In this document: positions 22,081-33,183 of the stretch, one piece after another
Layout of the letters: each line of letters starts with the position of its first letter
Numbering within the stretch: position 1 is the stretch's first letter
Source of the DNA: Chlorophyllum brunneum
Taxonomy: Eukaryota; Basidiomycota; Agaricomycetes; Agaricales; Agaricaceae
Length of the DNA stretch: 64,000 nt
Direction of reading: 5' to 3'
NCBI GenBank assembly: GCA_963576785.1
Contig: OY756139.1
Coordinates: 434,001-498,000 of the forward strand
Notes under the pieces: generated by a model
Databases searched by the model: none
The model's input: the letters and a program-made list of their open reading frames with translations, nothing else
What the model was told of the DNA's origin: nothing
Made by a program: the position numbers and the translations under genes

Positions 22081-23160
22081 CCATGAACTCGGGTGTGCTT
22101 TGTGATGGCGAGACGTTCAACGCACAAGTGCGTATCGCAATGTTTCTCTTTCCTTTCCTCCCATAAAATTTACCCCCAGTCCATTATCAATGCATCAGAC
22201 TCGTTTGGTGCATCGACCCCGCTCATTGCCCACCTGCGGAACGATAGCGTTCTGGTCGACCATCAACCGCGTCGCTACAAAAATATGTACGGAAGCGTGG
22301 GAGAATCGCTACACCGGAGACCGAAAAAACATACGGCGTATAGTAGGGTGAACAATCGGGCTATCGACCCCCTCCTGGTTCACCCCCGCAATGGAGCAAG
22401 CATTATTCCTGTTGACCGGCACAAAAACGGATCTGTTTGGGAGAAACTCTGCATAGAAGATGACAGCATATACCCTCGAGGCGGGACTTGCTTTCCGTGG
22501 CTGACCTCGACCAAGCTGGAGCCAAATTCGCTTCACCATGTCATTTTGGCTCCCCGGCCACTTCGCCTTGATCTCTCTCGGGCCGCCTTAGACTGGGAAT
22601 TGGCATTCATGACCAACTCCTCTGGCCGCGGGCAGTTGCAGACCCCTTACGCCCCAAACATGGCTTGTTCAGAGCTCGTGACGCCTGCTGTCAAAGATCG
22701 CAGTCCTTCATTTGTCCTTCCGGCGCGCACCACACCCATTTTGGGCATGTCGCGACTTCCTAACAATTCACAGCTTCGAGACGCTACTATCACCGAACAC
22801 GACCCAGTCGCATACGTTATGCATCACATTCGAACCCGTCTCCGACGACAGCATCCTCATCCTACGAGGGCACACCTACTTACCATTCTCTGTGGCTGAG
22901 GACCGTGAGATTCGGATTACCCTCTGCATCTAGTGACTATAACTCCCTTCTTCTCCCAACTCGAAAGATACGGAGATATGGTTTCAATGACCGGCCTGTT
23001 GATCCCGTGCCCTACTATGTCAGTTAATTATAAGGAGCAATGGCTCGATCTTGATTCCTCTGGTTCTCTCCGGAGTCGACATCGGTTTCGAGACGCGCCT
23101 GTGAACAACGAAGAGCTTCTTGTCAGAAGTGCCCGAATGCATGCCCATCCTTAAGCTCAT
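22081..23160 (+). pseudogene. Decayed coding region, possibly an F-box/leucine-rich-repeat protein
   Basis: Plus-strand fragments in changing frames suggest an old gene. Near 22215-22300 one frame reads TIAFWSTINRV, which resembles the 'W…IAFSTP-LWSTI' block of fungal F-box proteins. At about 22760-22930 another reads THTLCITFEPVSDD followed by FSVAEDREIRITL. Near 22985-23050 is MVSMTGLLIPCPTMSV. No single frame or clean set of introns joins them, and no start can be set. The longest frame, 22093-22899, crosses splice-like sites and is probably not the real product. Identity as F-box is tentative. Confidence 0.3.
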
Positions 23161-23604
23161 CCCGCGCTTCGTTCCGCTTGATTTTACCATGAAAGTCTGA
23201 CGATTAACGGATGGGTTGCTTGTTGCCACATGTGCGGCGCTGGGTTAAGGGTGCGTTGCACTCTCTACGATACTCATCAACCTCAAATGGTACCTTACAT
23301 GCAGCACACATATAGAACTTCCTGCATCAGCGCCAAAAAGCCGCCGTCGTGGGAGTACAATGCGTTATCGCCTTCCGGCCAGCTTATACCACGGGTATGA
23401 AGGTCGCTATTTTAATTTGGGCTTGAGAATATCACGTCTACTAGAATGGTTCTCCGACTCAGGGGGTATCGTGGTCAGCTTGAAGAATTGATTGACCACA
23501 TTGTGCCTGTCTTCGATCTCCATTTTTCATGATGATATGCTGTAATATCATCTGATTCCACCTGGGGTATATCTTGCAAAGAAAGAGTCTCGTAAGCCGG
23601 GATG
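23161..23604. other. Spacer, no feature seen
   Basis: About 440 bp with no supported gene; it ends at the TATA box of the next gene. Confidence 0.4.
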
Positions 23605-23610
23605 TATAAA
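23605..23610 (+). promoter_or_regulatory. TATA box of glycopeptide gene 1
   Basis: TATAAA lies about 79 bp upstream of the ATG at 23684, normal for a highly expressed fungal secreted-protein gene. Confidence 0.55.
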
Positions 23611-23683
23611 TGTGAGTCAATGTTCACACTTGTAGAGCAGGTTTCATCGACCTCTCGTTCCTCCCCTTGTTATTCTTACACCT

Positions 23684-24618
23684 ATGTTTTATTCGACATC
23701 TAGGATTGTCTCTGTTGCTAGTGTGGTGCTAGCCATTGCTACCTTTGCAAGTGCAGAGACCCACACAATTACCTTTGATAATAGGTTAATCACTTCAATG
23801 TATCGTCAAAATAATTTCTAACATTGTATTTCTAGGTGTGGTTTTGGCACAGTGCGTTTTGAACCCTCTGATTCGGGAAGAGCGAACTAAGGCATCGCCC
23901 TTGACCAGCCCACGCTTATCCAAGGAGGCACAGTTCTATCTACCGGAGGAGCTTTCACCAGGGGTGGCCCTATAACGGCCGCGATCGCGTATGACTGACA
24001 TCCCCTAGTTTGTGTATTTTGTCCTAATAATAATCCTCACAACAGATACCTTCAAACTGGTCAATTTCAAATTAAAAACGTCTTCACACATACTGACAAT
24101 TCATTCAGGTGGCTGCGGCTTCAACGGAGAGGGATGCACACTCATCGAAACAACCTTGGTAAACCCAACGAGCCCTGGAAGTGGGTCAAGCACTGACATA
24201 TCTTTGATTCCACCGTACGTCACCCGGGGTATGCGAGTGACAGCATCGGTATTCACTGACATTTGATAGCCACACCTTTTCTGTCACGTCTGGTTTTGGG
24301 TAAGTAAAATTGACGAAGGCCTAGTTCAAAAATAACCGGCTACGCTTCTTTAGCTATTTTAATGGCTGCGACGGGGCTGGTGCAGATTGTGAGCCCCCCT
24401 CTCATTTGTAGTCTGACTTCTGCGAACTCTTGGACTACTAGGTAACAATCCCGGCTGTGATACGGCCTTCCACAATCCAGGTGATACCGGTGTCCAAGTT
24501 GCTTGCCAGACTAACGATGTGAGTTGTTTTTGACATCTCTGAGACTCCCACACTTTGGTATTTACAAGCCGCATTTCTCGCGCAAAAGGTCAACCTTGTG
24601 ATCACGTTCTGCCTTTAG
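23684..24618 (+). CDS. Small secreted 'glycopeptide' family protein, copy 1
   Basis: A cysteine-rich secreted protein of about 160 residues spread over nine short exons. The signal peptide is about residues 1-24 (VASVVLAIATFASAE). Then THTITFDNRCGFGT, PTLIQGG, AYLQTGGCGFNGEGCTL, STDISLIPPHTFSVT, YFNGCDGAGADC and NNPGCDTAF, ending VNLVITFC and a stop at 24616-24618. This matches the mushroom 'glycopeptide' family, thaumatin-like in its Cys pattern (GCGFNG.GCTL.ET, YFNGCDGAGADC). Its function is not known; members are usually abundant in culture fluid. An intron splits the first cysteine block (AG|G at DNR), which copy 2 lacks. All junctions join in frame, so the gene looks intact. Confidence 0.8.
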
Positions 24619-25295
24619 TTTTGATACGAAGTGTTCGGTAACAGAAGTTTCTGTTCGTCCCCGGCGATTTTGATGATAAAAGAGGATTGGCTTGTATATC
24701 TAGTGGGTTTTTTATGCAATGGAACTGTCTAGTCTTGCGGGCTTGATGCAAGGAAAGTGCGAAGCGACGGGCCATAAAATTAGTAATGGCAGTTTGCGCC
24801 CTTCTTTGATCTTCGATCCATTCGTGTGGGATCATTCTTTGAACTCCACCACGGTGTACCTGAGTAACTCAGTTCTTGCGAGCTTTCCAGCGCAGTATGC
24901 AGAGATGTCCTGATGAAACAAAATGAGACTATTTTTAGATCGTCCTCGGCGGCATGATTGATTTATGATCTACTGCCCGCTTGTGTTCAGAACTGGCACG
25001 AATTCGTCGAACGATAGGAAAGTATATGATTAATTGACCTGAGAATTAAGGACCTTAGCCCAAATGCACTGGACCAGAAACGTAGTCGAGAACCCTCCCG
25101 TCGCTACTACTAAAGCGCCGCATAGCATGAAACGGGGTAGGACTAATTCCGAGAATAAAATTCACTAACATATGTATGGTAACTGATTGTGCTAAAAAAT
25201 CACTAGCGTCTGTCTATCAAGTTTCAAAGGCATTTCTACTCCGTGGTGTTTGGTTACAGATACGGAAAGGGCGCGCCGTGGTACCACGAGAATGG
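24619..25295. other. Spacer between glycopeptide genes
   Basis: About 680 bp, no gene seen; a 64-codon open frame at 24719-24913 has no recognised motif. Confidence 0.4.
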
Positions 25296-25303
25296 TATAA
25301 AAA
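25296..25303 (+). promoter_or_regulatory. TATA box of glycopeptide gene 2
   Basis: TATAAAAA lies about 62 bp upstream of the ATG at 25358. Position and orientation match the box of copy 1. Confidence 0.55.
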
Positions 25304-25357
25304 CCTCGCAAATGAGTTGTAGGACTTTCAGCACGGACAACAAATCCCAAAAGCAAG

Positions 25358-26267
25358 ATGAACTTTTCCACTTTAGCTGCTATCCTCTTCGCCAGCATCG
25401 TTAGTGCTTTGGCTGAATCTCACACCGTTCACTTCACCAACAGGTGTGGTTCCGGAACGGTGGGTGATATCCACTGGGTCTTTCTAATAATTCACTAAAG
25501 TCCGCCTCGTCGTCGTGTAGCCCATGCTTATTCAAGGCCCAAACGTCCTCTCTCATGGAGAGGATTTCACCAGCAACGGTCCACTCTCATCAGCTATTGC
25601 GTGAGTCACCCATCTCATGGAATTAATCTTAAACTCCTTACTGACCGCAACTGACAGTTACCTCCAAAATGGTATGTGTTAATAGCTAATTCAAATTCAG
25701 GAAGTAAGTAATTAGCTCATGATACGAACAAAAAAACAACAGGACACTGCGGTTTCAACGGCGACGGATGCACTCTTGTCGAACTCACCCTTATCAATCC
25801 TGACCCATCCAGGCCTGGTAGTGGTTCAAGTGCTGATATCTCTTTGATTCCCCCGTAAGTCCACCGTCACCGGTTAACGAAAACGTGGTTTTTAAATCTT
25901 GACCTAAACCTTTTTTTTTTTTTTTAGCTTGGCGTTTTCCCAACCTGCCGGTTTCGGGTGCGTTGTTCAAGAATTTTTGAGTGAGGTGGTAAGGAGATAC
26001 TGATCATTACAAAAGATACTTCAATGGATGCGATGGTGCTGGTACGAACTGTAAGTCTCCACATCCCCACTATGTTTATTTTGAAGCGTGAAAGTGACAC
26101 TGTCATGCCAGGCGCAAATGCGAATTGCCCTAATGCATTCCGCAAACCCGACGACACCCATGTTCAAGTCGCTTGTCAAAAAAATGATGTAAGTCCACTC
26201 TACTCGGTGCATCTCAGCAACTCACAAATATTTCACAAAGGTCGACCTTGCCATCACTTTCTGTTGA
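25358..26267 (+). CDS. Small secreted 'glycopeptide' family protein, copy 2
   Basis: A tandem paralogue of the gene at 23684. Signal peptide MNFSTLAAILFASIVSALAE, then SHTVHFTNRCGSGT, PMLIQGPNVL, AYLQNGHCGFNGDGCTLVE, SADISLIPP, YFNGCDGAGTNC and NCPNAFRKPDD, ending VDLAITFC with a stop at 26265-26267. Intron positions match copy 1 except the first: here HFTNRCGSG is read straight through without an intron. All cysteines of copy 1 are kept. Secretion and extracellular location are inferred from the signal peptide; biochemical role is unknown for the family. Confidence 0.8.
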
Positions 26268-26472
26268 GCGTTTGAAGGTATTGGGATGTGTTGGTATTAT
26301 CTCAGAGAGTGGGCGATGTTGGCAAAGCCTTATCAGAAAACATATCATTCAGACAGATGTATAGAACACGGGACAGGAGACGATCCTATAGTACATAGAG
26401 AAAAAATCATTCAGAGTTCTGATAAACTTCTTGCCTGTCGTTTCAGGCGAAGTACGGAAGGAGATCCATCAT

Positions 26473-28299
26473 TTACCACAACCTAGTCTCAAGCAAGAGG
26501 TCACTGTTACCCTCCAATCCAACACAAGCCTTCAAGAAACTCTCCAAAGCATTACGCTGCCTGTTAAGACTGTTGACAACATCGGTGCCTGTATTGGTAG
26601 GGATAAGAACGAGTCGACCTATAATAGGAAATAAAAACATACCGGGTTTGACGAGAGGGGCCTTGAGCATATAGGACAAGAGGGACAGGACGGAATACAA
26701 CGGCGCGAAATCTTCTTGTTGATCGACCTTGCGATACTGAACACGAGTAAGGAGCTCAGTAAGGATGGTCAAATCTAAAATAAGAGGAGTGGCGAGAAGG
26801 GAATCCTATTGATCCAAGTTAGCTCTTAAGCTATACCTATAACATGAGAAGAAAAACACGTACCTCGCACTCGTTGAAAATATTGATAGTCGACCTGCCA
26901 CCGCAGAAGATCTCGGAATAGTACTCGTCAATAGCACGTTTAGAGTCACCAACGGCAGGAACGTATTTGATAACGACAATATGGTCGGGATGTTCGCCTT
27001 TGCCAACTGGAACACCCTTCGGACCGATTTCAGGGGCCTTGTAAAGAAGACGGTTGGCATTGACCATGTCATCGACGACGCTACTCTTGCTAATCTCCTT
27101 GCTCTTGAACTGCCTCTCAGCGGAGAGGTTCCGACCATCGTTATTACCGAGATGGTTGTAGGAAGCGATGGAAAGGGGTTTGATTCCGGCGTTGACAAGG
27201 AACTCGGCGAGGACGGATTTCAATTTGGTCTGGCCAGACTTGAGGTCATCACCACCAATGAAAGACTTGTGACGTTCGGCAAGTTCGATGGCACCAGGAA
27301 CAAAAGTGTTCTGTGGAGCACCATTTACGAACGGCTCATTCTCGAGAATGGCAGCGACGGCGAAAAGGGTAGAGGGGGACAACTCGGAGTGAGAATTCTT
27401 GATTGCGTTCAAGAGGTTGTCAGCAGTATCATTGACACCTGGGATGATATCACTGTAACGCTCAGTGTTGGCAGTCCAGAAAATGATGACGCGGTCAAGA
27501 CCATTGTCTTCCTTGAATTTACGGATATCGGCACGGATGTGATCGAGGTGGGCTTGTTTGTCGGAACCGGGGATAAGATTATCCGCACGTTCCTCCTGAT
27601 TGGCGGCAATGAAGTCGGGATAATAGATGGAAGGGAGAGGTTTGCCGAGGAGAGCCATATGAGGAGCAACTTGGCGTTGGAGGTCATAGTCTAAGACTTG
27701 AGCACGCTCCATGGCTTTGTCGAGTGTAGCACCAGAGATATCCCAACCGCCGAGGACGAGATCGTTGGGGTGAACCATGGGAAGGACGTCTGAGACGGGG
27801 ACATGAACCTCCTTTCCATTAGCGTCGGTGCCGAGGCTAACAGTGGACGCCCGAAGGACGGAGCCAATGTAGTTGGGCTGTTGAATGCCCTCCTTGGTGT
27901 GCCAAACGATATTGTGACGGTTGGCGAGAATGGTTGCGCACAAGGTAGTACCATTGTTGCCGCCAACACCGATCATCATAAGACTATACATAAGGCCTAT
28001 CAGTTTTGCAAACATGTTTTCGAAAAGGCCATAACTGACCCAGTCTTGCTGACAATTCTCTTGGTGCGGAATTGATATTCCTCAGCCTTCGGAACGACGG
28101 TGATCTGACCGTCGGTGAAAGAGACGCCAGCACCACGGTTGTAGAACTTGGAGGTGATGTACGCGTCATCGTAGAGTGTGTTTTCGGAATGAACATTGAT
28201 ATAGTGGGGACGACGGACAGCAGTTGGGTGAACGGGAAGAACACCTTCAAGCTGAGAGTCAGGGGTATTGTAGCCGGAAGACGCGTTAGTGGGAGCCAT
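26473..28299 (-). CDS. ino1: Inositol-3-phosphate synthase (myo-inositol-1-phosphate synthase)
   Basis: Converts glucose 6-phosphate to 1D-myo-inositol 3-phosphate with NAD, the first and committed step of inositol synthesis; cytosolic. Four exons (28040-28299, 26864-27983, 26643-26805, 26473-26588) join in frame to 552 residues, close to the yeast enzyme. Signatures: the NAD-binding [107 protein letters not shown] and [22 protein letters not shown] motif lies about 225 bp upstream, suggesting a long 5' UTR. A 237-codon frame on the opposite strand inside exon 2 is a shadow. The gene appears fully intact. Confidence 0.97.
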
Positions 28300-29947
28300 G
28301 ACCTAGTAGATAAGGGGTTGGGGAATTAATGAAAAATGAAGCCTGCGGCCGTGTGCTTGGCGCCTCTATGAGAATTGTGAGAAGAGCAAAGTTGGTTCGA
28401 GTACATGCACGAGATGCAAGCGACTCTAGAACTTAGGACAATCGAGCCCGGAGACTGACTGAGACGATGCGAGGTAAGGTGCTGGGTTCACTGAGGAAGG
28501 ATACCAGCGAAGGAGGGGGTTTATATAGGCAAAAGCGCGAGGGGTGGTGATAAGAATGAAAAGGAAATGACGAATTGTTGGGCGCGTGTTAACCAAAATT
28601 TAATTCAAAGTCCGTAATCGCGTGTGGTTCGATCGTATTGTCAGGGTCCATTTCGGCACCATCAGATCCTGTCGGCCAATCAGCCGCAGCAAAATATGAT
28701 GGCACTCCTACATGAGGCAGGCAACCTTGGTGATCCCCAACTCAACAGCCACCCCAATTTTCACGCGAAGTCGACAAAGAAAAGCGGGTTGGGGTGAGTC
28801 AGTGGAGTGTGTAGAAGGATGTGCGAAATCAGCCATCAGACAGCGGCATACCCGGCATCGGAATCCTATCAAAAGCCAATGATCTTCGTTTTTGAGGATT
28901 TTTATGAGGACTATTGCTTCTGTTCGCCGGCGACCAGGACATTTCCAATGGAGATGGCGGAATAATGTGTCGTCCTAATCGCCTCTTCACTGTTCTAAGA
29001 AAGGCAAGTTGTAATGACCGATTCGGGGATAAGATAAGTGGCACGATGTTGACCAAAACTCTGTCTTGCTGTTACCCTGTCGAGCCTTTTCCAGTCTCCG
29101 TCTTCAGTTCTTACGTTTCGTAGATAAACTCAGGAGGCCAATAAGTTTACGGCATGGAAAACGTGTGATCCGCCCTCCACAGATCCCAATCAGTAGCAAC
29201 ACGCCGAACGGCTTTCACTCGCGTCGGAAACTAATAACCCAGTGGGTGGGTTCTCCTAGCTTCAACTTGGGGGTAAGTTGAACCCACGGCTTGTCGTGGG
29301 GTTACGATGGAGGTGGGCATGTAGTCATAGTCGTGGATAAGATAACTACAGACTGGGGTTCCCATGTTGGAAAGTTGAGTAATATTCAATGTCGCCTGTC
29401 GAAGCTTGTGAACCCACACTGCCAACCGGAGGCATTTGCTTTACATTTTTGAGATGTTTCGGCTCCTGTGGTTACCCTTGTGTGTAAACAGCAACTGTGA
29501 GGAGAGGTCTGGGCCTTTTGCAACCGTAGCGGGGTCTTGACACATCCCAGCCAAAGCAAACTGGAACTTGGCATGAACTCCTCTGTTCTTCACTGGATCC
29601 GCGGTTATAATATTTTACTTGAAAGGAAAGCCTGATCACATCGTGGTCGTCTTTTATAGGTGTGGAAGCTGTGATGGACCCACAGTAAATTAACCGCGAA
29701 AAGATTCTATTTCACCAATCGGGAATATATTACATCGAAACATGATGTATGAAGGACATGCTGACCCCAATATAGATTATACTCTCATTAAACACCCAAC
29801 ACCTTTCAGGTCGATAGCGAGCCGACAACGCTCGCCCTCTGACTGGTGTTGCATTCCACAGTGTTTGTTCCTAGAGGTGATGCCAAACAACCACCAACTG
29901 TGCCGCGAAAAGTTTGTTTGGGTTAACTGCCAAAACGACCTTGCCAT
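28300..29947. other. Divergent intergenic region (ino1 / tim50)
   Basis: About 1.65 kb between divergent housekeeping genes. It contains a TATATAAA on the minus strand (28520-28527) that may serve ino1. Other short open frames lack motifs. No repeat or RNA gene seen. Confidence 0.45.
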
Positions 29948-31711
29948 ATGTTCGCCGTCCTTGCTCGCCCCATCCAACGACGCGCCGTCGTCCATACAGC
30001 ACGATGGATGTCCCAGAAACCACCTTCATCATCGTCCGACGCGACACCGAGCTCAGAGGCTCCCAAAGAGCCCAAGCTTGAGACTCCCGAAACTTCAGCG
30101 GAGTCGACGTCACCACCGGGTTCATTGCCCAGTCTAGATTTCTCTCCTCCAGAAGCTGAACTAGCGCCACAGAAAGAAGAGAGAACAGGGGCAAGGTCAT
30201 CTAAGGGTACATTGTCGGCTAGTGAGAAGAGGAGACAGAATATGGGCAAATTCTCGTTTGGGCTGTTGGGTCTTTCTCTTGGACTTGGGATCTTTTATAT
30301 TGGTAGGGAGTGGGAGGAGGATGAATTGAGGGCGAAGAAGTTGGTGGGTGACTCTTTTGGAGCCATATCCTAGGTATTTCTGACATGGCCTTGTGTAGAA
30401 ATTGGAGAACGCCCCTCATGGTCGGTGGAGTAGGACCAAGGAGCGTGCGAGCACTCTATTTGACGTAGGTTCATCCCTTGTTATACTTTGCGATAATTCT
30501 AACCACTTGTCCATAGTATTTCAACAAGCCCGCTTGGACAGAACTGTTACCCCCGCCTTATCCTCCCCCACACCAGAAGCCATACACTCTACTAATCTCA
30601 ATCGACGACCTTCTGGTAACCTCGACGTGGGATGTACGTTTTCTATGACATGGTTGTATTTCTCGACTCTAACCAGGTCTATCTTAGCGACAACACGGAT
30701 GGCGGACTGCGAAACGGCCTGGTGTCGATTATTTCCTTGCTTATATCTCTCAATTCTATGAAGTAGTTATTTTCACGACCCAAAATTACTATGTAAGTAT
30801 CAAACACTTGATCTCCTTAATTTCCAATCTGACTTTGTACTCAGACAGCTATTCCGGTTCTCGACAAATTAGACAAATATAATTTCTTTATTACTCATCG
30901 CCTCTTCCGAGAAGCTACTCGATCGATCAATGGTACTGTTGTCAAGGTCTGTTTTGATTATTGCAGTCGGGTTAAAATTGGATGGGCCTTAACGAAATTG
31001 CCAGGACCTTTCATACCTCAACCGTGATCTCTCAAAAGTTGTTGCTCTCGATACCGACCCATCACATTATATGACTCATCTTGAGAACGCTGTCATCCTT
31101 CCGAAGTGGGACGGTGACCCTAATGACAGAGGACTGGTTGCAATGATCCCCTTCCTTGAATGTACGCCCTTAATGCCGAATCATATAACAGAATCTGACC
31201 TGGTCTATAGCGATCGCGATATACAAACCTGCTGATGTTCGCCCGATTATCGAAGCTTACCATGGCAAGGATATCCCTATTGAATATGCCCAGAAGGAAG
31301 CCGAGGCTAAAGCGAAACATATTGAGGAATGGAAGAAGAAGTCGCACCATGTTTCCAGCAGTAACTTTTCAAGTCTTTTCGGTCTCTCACAATCCGTACG
31401 TCTATTCACGAATTTTCTCAAAAAAACGAGTTTTAATTTCGATCCTCTAGGCCGCCACCCCTCGTGGCCAAGCACCTCCAACATATCTCGAGCAGAAGCG
31501 GATGGAAGCCCAGAAGCAATACATTGAGGAACAAAAGTACATTGAAGTTAACCGCGAGACGCTGGACAAGATGTTGGAGCATGAGCAACAAGCGATGGCA
31601 GCCCAAGCTCCTGGAAGTTTGTTCGAGATGTTTAAGCAGGGACAGAAGCCTGAAGATCTAGAGGGAAAGAGTGGTCAGTCGGTGGAACAGGATCCCAAAA
31701 AGACGACGTAG
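29948..31711 (+). CDS. tim50: Mitochondrial inner-membrane translocase subunit Tim50
   Basis: The receptor subunit of the TIM23 presequence translocase. Eight exons (29948-30343, 30399-30464, 30517-30633, 30688-30792, 30845-30946, 31005-31161, 31211-31395, 31451-31711) join in frame to 462 residues. An Arg-rich mitochondrial presequence ([14 protein letters not shown]) precedes a Ser/Pro linker and one transmembrane helix ([18 protein letters not shown], about residues 103-120). The FCP1-like intermembrane-space domain reads [64 protein letters not shown] and [10 protein letters not shown]. The catalytic DxDx(T/V) of active FCP1 phosphatases is degenerate (SIDDLL), as usual for Tim50. The C-terminal helical tail is Gln/Glu/Lys-rich. 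Confidence 0.95.
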
Positions 31712-31979
31712 AGAATTGCGGGTTGGCCGAGGTCGCATTAGAGGAAGGGGCGTGAGAGGCGGGACAGGACTTGGGATATGGGTCACGTGGAGATGGATGC
31801 TTGTATTTATTCTGTTCACACCCTTACTCAGTTATTGCACTTGCTTCCTCCTTGATTTTTGTGCGTATTTGATTCGTCAGAGATTGCATAAAGGAAGTGG
31901 AATGAATAAATTATGAATGCTGCTTGACCTTTCCCTCTAACGCCCGACTTCATTTTCCCAAACAATCGGCCATCTCTCC

Positions 31980-32678
31980 TCACAGTCCGTCATCCTCTCC
32001 AAGATCTCTTGTTCTCGGTGGTAGAGATGGGGTTGTCGGTTCGGGCGAAGCGGCGGGGGGTCTGGTGAACATGGCTTGGGCAGCTGTTGGTGTAATCTTC
32101 ACTGTCGTAGCAAGCCAGCACTGGTGGTAGGCTAATACGAGTATTGTTGAACAACGCAATAAGTCGGAGTTAGGGAACTTGTATGGCTCACAATCATGGT
32201 TCTTGTGGCAATAAAACCTAACAAACTTGCATCAACGAACTACTCACATATATCTAGCAAACAAAACCATTTTGTGAACTTACCCTTCTTCACATTCTGT
32301 CGGACCCGAATACTCATATCCGCCACCTATTTTGCCACGTTTTTAATCAGAGTTTTTTTTTTTTTTTATACAGAGATGAGGGACGAAAAAGAAGATTAGC
32401 GAAGAGATTGTAGGGATCGATCTTGGTGAATTAAGATGAAAAGCGGTGCTCGTAGTGGAGTGGTGGAGTAGAAGAAGCACAGAGAGACGGGGGATTTAGA
32501 AGGATAATGGGGAATAAGACTTACACTGGCTCCAACCGGCAGCGATTTGTGGTACGCGGCCAACAGGCTCGCGGTCTCCGTCTACGTCAATTGCTGCTCC
32601 AACGACGCCTGAGAGAAAGAAGCCTGCTGATATTACTAGGCCCGCTGCTGCGGCCCGTTGGGTTTTTGTAAAGGTCAT
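31980..32678 (-). CDS. Small secreted protein with a CBM1-like cellulose-binding motif
   Basis: Three exons (32525-32678, 32284-32326, 31980-32217) join in frame to 144 residues. The N-terminus is a signal or anchor segment (AAAAGLVISAGFFLSGVVGAA, broken here only by the list form). Then IAAGWSQ joins CGGYEYSGPTEC and EEGFYC, giving C-x10-C-x5-C, the spacing and GG-YSGPT core of a fungal CBM1. The following NHDCEPY and YHQCW fit the end of the module, but about 16 residues separate them. These may be an unremoved intron (GTTCCC…ATTAG), although removing it would break the frame. The C-terminal tail is Pro/Thr-rich. It lies beside, and on the same strand as, another CBM1 gene. It has no catalytic domain. 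Confidence 0.6.
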
Positions 32679-33183
32679 GTGTTGGGGAGTGGATTGTGGA
32701 AAGAAAGTTTAGAGGATTGTGTGGGTGAGGGTTTTGGTCGAGGTGGGAGTCCTGCACGGATGGGTAAGAAGAGATTGCTTTAGGGAATCGGAGTCGATGT
32801 ATATGTAAGTGATTCTACTATTTGTTAATGCACTCGCTGCCATGGATGTGCCCAGAGAACGTGAGTTGTAATGGACCTGGTCACAGGCACAACAGTAACT
32901 CAATTGAGAACTTGAATTCAAGCGCACGCGAGGCTGAAGTGAGAATGTCATATGACCGAGATCCCAGGTGGAGTTTTGTTGGGACGGAGGAACTTGGCGT
33001 GCAGAAAAAATTCTGTCGGGGAAACGTCCGGAGTTGTGCGGAGAAATGTTTCGGGAAAACAGAAGCCATGATGAAAGAACCAAAAAAAGGTACTGACGGT
33101 AAGTCTATTTTTAACTCTACAACCTTGGGATGTCGAGACGGTACACAACTATTACTGCTACTAGAGAGAAATGTACTCGGAGC

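Noticed and set aside
22093..22899. 268-codon plus frame taken as a complete gene
   Set aside because: It crosses apparent splice sites and better motif-like segments lie in other frames; treated as a decayed region.
26981..27694. 237-codon plus-strand frame
   Set aside because: It is the exact antisense of the well-supported ino1 exon 2 and has no motif of its own.
31924..32130. 68-codon plus-strand frame
   Set aside because: Overlaps exon 3 of the minus-strand CBM1 protein, which has splice sites and a cysteine signature.
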